From assembly GCA_018713055.1 (NCBI GenBank), contig DVFW01000044.1:1-10223 (forward strand): a DNA stretch of 10,223 nt, written 5' to 3'. This document shows positions 5,405-10,223 of the stretch, in pieces. Each line of letters begins with the position of its first letter. The first letter of the stretch is position 1. The notes beneath the pieces were generated by a model. It saw only the letters and a list, made by a program, of their open reading frames with translations. It had not been told where the DNA came from and ran no database searches. A program made the translations under genes and the position numbers. The DNA comes from Scatavimonas merdigallinarum (GTDB taxonomy: Bacteria; Bacillota; Clostridia; Oscillospirales; Acutalibacteraceae).

Positions 5405-5433
5405 TTGACAGAAAAAGTAAAAATAGCTATACT
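5405..5433 (+). promoter_or_regulatory. Sigma-A promoter upstream of htpG
   Basis: Perfect TTGACA (5405-5410) and TATACT (5428-5433) are separated by 17 bases. A small inverted repeat, GCTAT (5426-5430) with ATAGC (5436-5440), straddles the -10 and could be an operator. No CIRCE element (TTAGCACTC-N9-GAGTGCTAA) is present, so HrcA control is not indicated. Confidence 0.75.
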
Positions 5434-5447
5434 TTATAGCAGAAGTT

Positions 5448-5471
5448 CCGCCCGCGTCAACGGGCGGTTTT
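5448..5471 (+). terminator. Hairpin with U-run in the htpG leader (terminator or attenuator)
   Basis: A perfect 7-bp GC-only stem, CCGCCCG (5448-5454) with CGGGCGG (5461-5467), has a 6-base loop and is followed by TTTT. It probably ends the HAD-sirtuin transcript. It also lies about 8 bases after the expected start of the htpG promoter at 5405-5433, so htpG transcripts must read through it. Unless another htpG promoter exists in 5472-5500, where I see none, it could serve as a conditional attenuator. Confidence 0.7.
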
Positions 5472-5520
5472 CCACGTTATTGTTTTAAAAGATGCTTTAT
5501 AAAGGAAAGGACGATTACAT

Positions 5521-7407
5521 ATGAGAAAGAAAAGCTTTAAAGCGGAATCCAAAAGGTTGCTTGACCTTATGATTCATTCAATTTACACGCATAAAGAAAT
5601 TTTTCTGCGTGAGATTATTTCAAACGCAAGCGATGCTTTGGATAAATTGCATTTTGTATCGCTAACGGATGAAAATGCAAGAAAGTATGCTGAAAATCTT
5701 GCAATTGAAATTACGGCAGACAAGGAAAAACGCATATTGCAGGTGTCTGACAACGGGATTGGCATGACTGATAAAGAATTGGAAGAAAACCTGGGTACGA
5801 TTGCAAAAAGCGGATCTTTCCAATTTAAAAATGATTTAGACGAAAAAGACAAAGCCGATATTATCGGGCAGTTTGGGGTAGGGTTTTATTCCGCTTTTAT
5901 GGTATCTGACGATGTAACAGTTCGAACAAAGCGGTACGACAGCGACACCGCTTACTGCTGGAGCTCAAACGGTGCAGACGGCTATACAATTGAAGAATGC
6001 AAGAAGGATACGCCGGGAACCGACGTTATTATGCATATAAAAGAAGATGCAGAAGATGAGCATTACAGCGAATATCTGGAAAACTACCGCCTGCGTGAGC
6101 TGGTGAAAACATATTCCGATTATATCCGCTATCCGATCATTATGGATGTGGAAACATCGAAGAATACGGCAAAAGAGGGCGAAGAACCCAAGTATGAAAC
6201 TGTTGTGCAGCGGCAAACTGTCAACAGCATGGTGCCCATTTGGCAGCGCAGTAAAAAAGAAGTATCCGATCAGGCTTGTGCAGACTATTATATGGAGCAC
6301 TTTATGGATAGGGAACCGCCGCTTTCGACCATACGCATCAGCGCAGAGGGACTAGTATCGTACAAAGCTATGCTTTTTATACCGTCCGTGCTGCCGTATG
6401 GTTACTATACAAAAGAGTTTGAAAAGGGATTGCAGTTGTATTCCAGCGGTGTATTGATTATGGACAAATGCGCGCAGCTTTTGCCCGACTATTTTGCCTT
6501 TGTCAAGGGTGTAGTGGATTCTCCGGATTTATCGCTGAATATTTCAAGAGAGCTTTTGCAGCACGACAGGCAGCTTTCTGTAATTGCAAAAAATATAGAG
6601 AAAAAGATAAAAGCAGAGCTTGTAAAACTGATGGAAAGTGATTTTGAAAAATATCAAAGCTTTTGGAAGCATTTTGGAAGGCACATTAAATACGGTGTTG
6701 TCAGTGATTTCGGCATGCATAAAGAGATTCTGCAGGATCTGTTGATTTTTCACAGCTCTGCGGTAAACGGCTATACAACGCTTAAGGATTATGTTTCCAG
6801 AATGAAAGAGGACCAGAAGTTTATTTATTACGCCTGCGGCGAAAGTATACAGCAGATTGCATTGCTTCCACAAACGGAGCTTTGCAGGGATAAGGGATAT
6901 GAAATGCTGTACCTGCCTGAGGATGTGGACGAGTTTGCTGTGCAGGCACTGATGCAATTTGAGGAAAAACCCTTTAAATCTGTAACAGCGGACGACGCGC
7001 AGCTGCAAAGCGAAGAAGAAAAGAAAGAGACGGAAAAGCAGCAGGAAGAAAACAAAGAACTGCTGGCCTTTGTCAAAGAAGCGCTGGGCGAAAAAATTGC
7101 AAAAGCGGTTATTTCAGATAAATTAAAGAGCCACCCGGTTTGTATGACAGCAGAAGGGCCGGTTACGATAGAAACAGAAAAATATTTTGCGTCTGTGCCG
7201 GGCGATGAGATGAAACCAAAAGCGGTAAAAGTGCTGGAGCTAAACGCTTCCCATAAGGCATTTGCAGCTTTGAAGGACGCATATAAGATCGATAAGGAAA
7301 AGGCACGTAATTACGCACAGCTGCTTTATAATCAGGCGCTTTTGATTGCCGGTCTTCCAATAGAGGATCCGGTTGCTTATTGTGACCTCGTTTGTGCGCT
7401 TATGTAA
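5521..7407 (+). CDS. htpG: Molecular chaperone HtpG (bacterial Hsp90)
   Basis: This 628-residue cytosolic ATP-dependent chaperone has family-normal length. The N-terminal GHKL ATPase domain (about 1-215) carries Glu31 and Asn35 in REIISNASDA, Asp77 in DNGIGM and the lid motif GQFGVGFYSAF (116-126). The middle domain (about 225-495) contains VVDSPDLSLNISRELLQ with Arg343, the expected catalytic arginine. A highly charged Glu/Lys/Gln stretch (about 497-513) precedes the C-terminal dimerisation domain (about 514-628). As in bacterial Hsp90 generally, there is no long charged linker after the N domain and no MEEVD tail. The ATG at 5521 follows GGAAAGG at 5504-5510. It is a single-gene unit. I find no clear terminator between its stop and the next promoter. 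Confidence 0.97.
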   Translation: MRKKSFKAESKRLLDLMIHSIYTHKEIFLREIISNASDALDKLHFVSLTDENARKYAENLAIEITADKEKRILQVSDNGIGMTDKELEENLGTIAKSGSFQFKNDLDEKDKADIIGQFGVGFYSAFMVSDDVTVRTKRYDSDTAYCWSSNGADGYTIEECKKDTPGTDVIMHIKEDAEDEHYSEYLENYRLRELVKTYSDYIRYPIIMDVETSKNTAKEGEEPKYETVVQRQTVNSMVPIWQRSKKEVSDQACADYYMEHFMDREPPLSTIRISAEGLVSYKAMLFIPSVLPYGYYTKEFEKGLQLYSSGVLIMDKCAQLLPDYFAFVKGVVDSPDLSLNISRELLQHDRQLSVIAKNIEKKIKAELVKLMESDFEKYQSFWKHFGRHIKYGVVSDFGMHKEILQDLLIFHSSAVNGYTTLKDYVSRMKEDQKFIYYACGESIQQIALLPQTELCRDKGYEMLYLPEDVDEFAVQALMQFEEKPFKSVTADDAQLQSEEEKKETEKQQEENKELLAFVKEALGEKIAKAVISDKLKSHPVCMTAEGPVTIETEKYFASVPGDEMKPKAVKVLELNASHKAFAALKDAYKIDKEKARNYAQLLYNQALLIAGLPIEDPVAYCDLVCALM

Positions 7408-7486
7408 AAGGCTTTTGCGGATAGGGGCAGGGTCTCCCAAATTGCCAGGTGAGTCGGAAAAATTGCTTCCCCTTTATGGCAACCTG

Positions 7487-7495
7487 TGTTATAAT
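7487..7495 (+). promoter_or_regulatory. Extended -10 promoter of the membrane-protein gene
   Basis: TGTTATAAT is a perfect extended -10 (TG-N-TATAAT). At 17 bases upstream only TTCCCC is found, a weak -35, which extended -10 promoters tolerate. The gene starts 40 bases downstream of the TATAAT. Confidence 0.6.
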
Positions 7496-7534
7496 ATATA
7501 ATCAAGCAGGCAATTAGACGAAAGGAAGTAAAGA

Positions 7535-8116
7535 ATGAACGGGATCGAAAAATTTTTTACAGAACAATGGATCTACATGCTCGCAGCGGTGCTTTTGGTT
7601 GCGGCGACCTTTTTCGTTAAGAAAAAATTTCCCCAAAAGTATAAAGCTTTTTGTATAGGCGGGCTTGCCGTAACATCAGTTTTATTGATATTGCTGGCTC
7701 TCGTTTTCCAACAACCAGACCTCTTTTTACTGGTTCCTATTTTCTTCTTTTGCTGTGAGATGTTCGGGTATGAGATTACAGGAAAGATTGTTGCAGTTTT
7801 CTTTGTGGATTACATATGTATCTGTTTGCTGAATCTTGCTATCATCAATGGCTGGATTAATCAGGTCTTCAATACGCTGATCTTTTTTATTTTGCAGATT
7901 GCAGCGGCCGTTTGCGCAGGGCTGATTATGGACCGGCATTTAAGGAGGCTCAAAAAAAGCAGGAAAGAACAGCCGGAAGAAAAAGAACAGAAAGTACAAA
8001 ACGAGGATGAAGCTTTGGACAGCCATGTGGAAGATGTATTTAATCGCGTTGCCGGCAACGATGCTTTTATGGAAAAATACAAGGATACACAGCAAAGCTC
8101 GGAGGACGATAGATAA
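7535..8116 (+). CDS. Uncharacterised membrane protein with about five TM segments and a charged cytoplasmic tail
   Basis: I do not recognise a family for this 193-residue protein. Hydrophobic segments lie at about 12-28, 39-58, 62-80, 83-105 and 111-131. They are followed by the basic RHLRRLKKSRK, which by the positive-inside rule puts the C-terminus in the cytoplasm. The last 60 residues are hydrophilic and rich in Glu, Gln, Lys and Asp, and likely partly helical (VEDVFNRVAGNDAFMEKYKD). No signal peptide or catalytic motif is seen. The ATG at 7535 follows AAAGGAAG at about 7521-7528. It has its own promoter and a strong terminator, so it is a monocistronic unit. The neighbouring SpoIIQ-like gene hints at an envelope or sporulation link, but nothing in the sequence proves it. 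Confidence 0.8.
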   Translation: MNGIEKFFTEQWIYMLAAVLLVAATFFVKKKFPQKYKAFCIGGLAVTSVLLILLALVFQQPDLFLLVPIFFFCCEMFGYEITGKIVAVFFVDYICICLLNLAIINGWINQVFNTLIFFILQIAAAVCAGLIMDRHLRRLKKSRKEQPEEKEQKVQNEDEALDSHVEDVFNRVAGNDAFMEKYKDTQQSSEDDR

Positions 8117-8123
8117 AAACGGG

Positions 8124-8152
8124 TGCGGAGCATGAAAATGCTCCGCATTTTT
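8124..8152 (+). terminator. Rho-independent terminator of the membrane-protein gene
   Basis: A perfect 10-bp stem, TGCGGAGCAT (8124-8133) and ATGCTCCGCA (8138-8147), has a GAAA tetraloop and is followed by TTTTTGTG. It begins 7 bases after the stop codon. Confidence 0.95.
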
Positions 8153-8277
8153 GTGTTTTGTAGCCTGTTTTGTCTGCAAGTTTACAGAAGAGATAAATAA
8201 AGAATTTAGAATTTGGCTGCTGTTGTTCCAGTTCCAATGGCCGGTGCGTTTTTTGTTTAAATTTTCTACATCAAACT

Positions 8278-8307
8278 GTATATTTTTCTGCCGATAAGGC
8301 AAAAATA
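8278..8307 (+). promoter_or_regulatory. Probable sigma-F (forespore) promoter of the SpoIIQ-like gene
   Basis: GTATA (8278-8282) and GGCAAAAATA (8298-8307) are separated by 15 bases. This matches the sigma-F pattern as I recall it for Bacillus (GYATA, about 15 bases, GGNNANAHTR) at every defined position. No good TTGACA/TATAAT pair serves this gene. Bacillus spoIIQ is a known sigma-F target, so position and product agree. The rest of 8153-8277 holds nothing else I can name. Confidence 0.65.
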
Positions 8308-8341
8308 TTTTTACAAAGTTTGAATGCAGGAGGTTTATTCC

Positions 8342-9157
8342 ATGAACAGCAATCCCGATTTCAATAATGACCACACTGAAGAGTATGACGAAGGGAACCT
8401 GGAAAAATATACGGCAAAAGAGAAAAATGGAAAAAAGAAAAAGTACAGCAAGGGATTTTATATTGCGCTTTCCTTTTGCCTTTTGGCAATGGCAGCGGCA
8501 GCATGGACTACTTACAGCAGTGTGGAAGACTATATGCAGCCAGATCCTCTGGGAGAATATACAACTGAAGCCACACAGGCAGAAAAGCAGGCGGGCGCCA
8601 ATGTGAGCGGCGTAACAGTTCCGCAGTCCACAGACCCAACCGTGCCGGCTATAGCACAGCAGGCTCCCACTGAAAGCCCAACATTAAACACACAGCCCAC
8701 AGAAGATACAACCGCGCCAACCGAGCAGGCGACGGCCGCGAAAAACAAAGTTTACCCTGTAGGACAGGAAATTACAAAGGATTACAGCGGCGACACACCG
8801 GTTTATTCCAAAACCCTCAAAGACTGGCGCTTGCATAGAGGAACAGATTATGCAGCCTCCGTTGGCGATACGGTCAATGCAATAGACGATGGTACCGTGC
8901 TGGAAATCAAGAAGGACAGTCTGCTTGGCACCACTGTAACTGTGGAGCATAACAGCGGCTTTACGGCATATTACTGCGGTGTAGAGCCTGGCGAAAATAT
9001 TACGGAAGGCGCACACGTTTGCGTAGGCGATGTTTTAGGGACGGTAGCAGAAATTCCCGGAGAATCAAAGGACGAACCACATTTGCATCTTGAAATAAAA
9101 ATCGACGGAAAAACAGTCAATCCTTCAGAAGTTTTGAATAATGCCACAGGCGACTGA
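8342..9157 (+). CDS. spoIIQ: SpoIIQ-like membrane-anchored LytM (M23) peptidase-domain protein
   Basis: The protein has 271 residues from the ATG at 8342, chosen because AGGAGG (8328-8333) lies 8 bases ahead; the upstream ATG at 8324 precedes that RBS. It has a charged cytoplasmic head (1-38), one TM helix (about 39-57), a long Thr/Pro/Gln-rich extracytoplasmic linker (about 66-135) and a C-terminal LytM domain. Zinc ligands His165 and Asp169 (HRGTD) and His249 (HLHLE) are intact, as are His203 and His247. In Bacillus, SpoIIQ spans the forespore membrane, binds SpoIIIAH across the intermembrane space and supports engulfment and the feeding channel, but lacks the first zinc His. Clostridial orthologues usually keep it, as here. 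A generic envelope endopeptidase is the alternative; the promoter match favours SpoIIQ. It is monocistronic here, with no spoIID neighbour. Confidence 0.78.
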   Translation: MNSNPDFNNDHTEEYDEGNLEKYTAKEKNGKKKKYSKGFYIALSFCLLAMAAAAWTTYSSVEDYMQPDPLGEYTTEATQAEKQAGANVSGVTVPQSTDPTVPAIAQQAPTESPTLNTQPTEDTTAPTEQATAAKNKVYPVGQEITKDYSGDTPVYSKTLKDWRLHRGTDYAASVGDTVNAIDDGTVLEIKKDSLLGTTVTVEHNSGFTAYYCGVEPGENITEGAHVCVGDVLGTVAEIPGESKDEPHLHLEIKIDGKTVNPSEVLNNATGD

Positions 9158-9190
9158 ATACAATAAGCATATACCCTTTTACAAAACAAA

Positions 9191-9220
9191 AAACATGCCC
9201 CCGCCAACGTTACAGGGGCA
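9191..9220 (-). terminator. Second terminator for the cytidylate-kinase-like gene
   Basis: TGCCCC (9196-9201) and GGGGCA (9215-9220) form a 6-bp stem with a 13-base loop. On the minus strand it is followed by TGTTTTTTGTTTTG. It lies in tandem behind the large palindrome and would stop transcripts that escape it. Confidence 0.65.
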
Positions 9221-9222
9221 AA

Positions 9223-9258
9223 AAAGAAGGATAAGCATTTAAATGCTTATCCTTCTTT
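9223..9258. terminator. Bidirectional terminator: 36-bp perfect palindrome between convergent genes
   Basis: Both 18-base arms match perfectly, with no spacer at the centre (9240/9241). On the minus strand the stem base runs into CTTTTTTGCC, a good U-run for the cytidylate-kinase-like gene. On the plus strand it ends CTTCTTTCTATG, a weaker one for the SpoIIQ-like gene. The two genes converge here. Confidence 0.85.
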
Positions 9259-9275
9259 CTATGTTCATTTGTCTG

Positions 9276-9914
9276 TCAAACGTGTTCGCTGTTACCTTCA
9301 CGAACGGCTACATAGGCGGCAATGGCATCTACGGCCTGCTGGGATGTAATATTTCCGCTGTTAATACACAGGTCGTAGTTTTCTACGGCGCCCCATTTTA
9401 AATTTGAATAATAGTTATAATAATTGGCGCGTGTTTTGTCTGTTTTTTTCACAGCGGCTTCCGCTTTTTCTCTGGGTACATTGTGTACAGAAACAGCTCT
9501 CTCAATACGATGTGCCAACGGGGCATGAATAAAGATGTTAATTACATTTTTGTTATCCTTTAACACATAATCAGCACAGCGTCCAACAACCACACATGGC
9601 TCGCAGGCAAGCTCCTTTATAATTTTATGCTGTAAAAGATAAAGCTGGTCGTTTACCGGTAGATCCCGTATGGGCGCATACCCGCCTGCTCCAAAATTGT
9701 ATATGCCCATCGAAAGGCTGTAAAGCAGGCTGTTTGTTGCGCGCTCGTCTACATTTTCAAAGATTTCTGGGTTTACGCCGCTTTTTTTAGCCGCTAAAGA
9801 TATAAGCTCCTTATCGTAAAACTTTATGCCAAGCTTTTGGGCAAGCGCTTTTCCAATTTCTCTGCCGCCGCTGCCAAATTGCCGCGCAATTGTAATAACA
9901 GACTTACAATTCAT
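9276..9914 (-). CDS. Cytidylate kinase-like family protein
   Basis: This 212-residue soluble P-loop protein has the divergent nucleotide-binding start ITIARQFGSGGREIGK (7-22), typical of the cytidylate kinase-like family, followed by FYDKELI (32-38). VVGRCADYVL (about 108-117) and the lid-like HAPLAHRIERAV and KTDKTRANYYNYY segments are also characteristic. The family is widespread in gut Clostridia, where true Cmk is encoded separately, and the substrate of this version is not established; a nucleoside monophosphate is the expectation. The ATG at 9914 is preceded by GGGGGT with a 6-base spacer and has no better upstream start. It is transcribed alone and ends 17 bases before a large palindromic terminator. 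Confidence 0.88.
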   Translation of the reverse strand: MNCKSVITIARQFGSGGREIGKALAQKLGIKFYDKELISLAAKKSGVNPEIFENVDERATNSLLYSLSMGIYNFGAGGYAPIRDLPVNDQLYLLQHKIIKELACEPCVVVGRCADYVLKDNKNVINIFIHAPLAHRIERAVSVHNVPREKAEAAVKKTDKTRANYYNYYSNLKWGAVENYDLCINSGNITSQQAVDAIAAYVAVREGNSEHV

Positions 9915-9945
9915 TTCAATACCCCCATTTTTTTGTTACATATTT

Positions 9946-9954
9946 ATTATAGCA
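9946..9954 (-). promoter_or_regulatory. Extended -10 promoter of the cytidylate-kinase-like gene
   Basis: On the minus strand TGCTATAAT is a perfect extended -10 (TG-N-TATAAT), about 30 bases ahead of the start codon. No TTGACA-like -35 sits at the proper distance. The flanking sequence is strongly A+T-rich. Confidence 0.6.
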
Positions 9955-10101
9955 GCTTTTGAATAAAAAACCATACAAAAATTGCATAAAAATAGCTGAA
10001 TTATTTTAGTATATAAAAAATGGTATGGGTTAATTTATTGGGTTAATCTATTTATAAAATTAAAGAAATATTTTCCATTGTTGCTCTCCACAAAAAAGCA
10101 C
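9955..10101. other. A+T-rich intergenic tract with a 13-bp tandem repeat
   Basis: No gene is seen. The stretch is dominated by A and T runs and contains GGGTTAATTTATT (10027-10039) followed directly by GGGTTAATCTATT (10040-10052), a tandem repeat with one mismatch. Lying just upstream of a perfect-consensus promoter, the A/T tracts could act as an UP element and the repeat as a regulator site. Both are inference. Confidence 0.4.
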
Positions 10102-10130
10102 TTGACAAAGAGAGGAGAGGAAGATATAAT
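10102..10130 (+). promoter_or_regulatory. Perfect-consensus sigma-A promoter, first of two
   Basis: TTGACA (10102-10107) and TATAAT (10125-10130) are separated by exactly 17 bases, the ideal sigma-A arrangement, with an A+T-rich tract upstream. Transcription would start near 10137 and run out of the window. Confidence 0.88.
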
Positions 10131-10193
10131 GGGGAGGCTGCGCAAAAAAGAAGCGGGTAGGGAAAAAAGGATAAAAAAAGGTGAAGAAACAGC

Positions 10194-10222
10194 TTGACAA
10201 AACACAGGAAGCGATATATAAT
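10194..10222 (+). promoter_or_regulatory. Perfect-consensus sigma-A promoter, second of two
   Basis: TTGACA (10194-10199) and TATAAT (10217-10222) are again separated by exactly 17 bases, 92 bases downstream of the first promoter. Tandem ideal promoters at about this distance are typical of rRNA operons (P1/P2) in Firmicutes. The transcribed gene lies beyond the right edge. Confidence 0.88.
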
Positions 10223-10223
10223 A

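Noticed and set aside
5377..5520. CIRCE heat-shock operator before htpG
   Set aside because: Neither TTAGCACTC nor GAGTGCTAA is present in the leader.
10129..10197. 22-codon frame starting at the ATG inside TATAATG, rich in Lys and Arg
   Set aside because: Its start overlaps the -10 of the first promoter and its stop overlaps the next TTGACA, so it would be a purine-rich promoter spacer rather than a gene.

Overview
The window looks like a chromosomal stretch from a low-to-moderate G+C, spore-forming Firmicute of the Clostridia, probably a gut member of the Oscillospiraceae/Ruminococcaceae. The reasons are the protein families, strong AGGAGG ribosome binding sites, TTGACA/TATAAT promoters, and a SpoIIQ-like LytM-domain protein behind a sequence that fits a forespore sigma-F promoter. 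The organism is inferred from these features; no database was searched.

Left part (1-3434): this resembles accessory or integrative-element cargo. On the minus strand an operon encodes a small excisionase-like helix-turn-helix protein, an OmpR-family response regulator and a one-TM histidine kinase. It is followed by the start of an ABC-2 type permease gene cut by the window edge. Between kinase and permease lie four direct repeats in exact 11-bp phase just upstream of a TATAAT, which is what a binding array for the regulator would look like. The simplest reading is a peptide-antibiotic sensing and export module. Divergently, on the plus strand, is a SprT-like zinc metalloprotein with a C-terminal zinc ribbon, then a possible 37-codon ORF, hairpins and a structured non-coding stretch. 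This part ends at the 3' end of a tRNA-Leu(UAG) gene, a common insertion site for integrative elements, but no integrase or duplicated att core is visible here.

Middle part (3435-7407): tRNA-Leu(UAG, minus strand) is followed by a consensus promoter and a two-gene operon of a Cof-type HAD phosphatase and a zinc-containing sirtuin. Next comes htpG (bacterial Hsp90), which has its own promoter and a GC-rich hairpin plus U-run in its leader.

Right part (7408-10223): an uncharacterised protein with about five TM segments ends in a clean terminator. The SpoIIQ-like gene follows, then a cytidylate-kinase-like protein on the minus strand. The two genes converge on a 36-bp perfect palindrome that probably terminates transcription from both sides. 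The last 300 bases hold no convincing gene: an A+T-rich tract with a 13-bp tandem repeat leads into two tandem perfect-consensus promoters pointing out of the window, as upstream of an rRNA or tRNA operon.

I see no CRISPR array, insertion sequence or toxin-antitoxin pair. The most distinctive local signals are the phased repeat array, the possible AUA start of the HTH gene, the htpG leader hairpin, the sigma-F promoter match and the tandem promoters at the right end.
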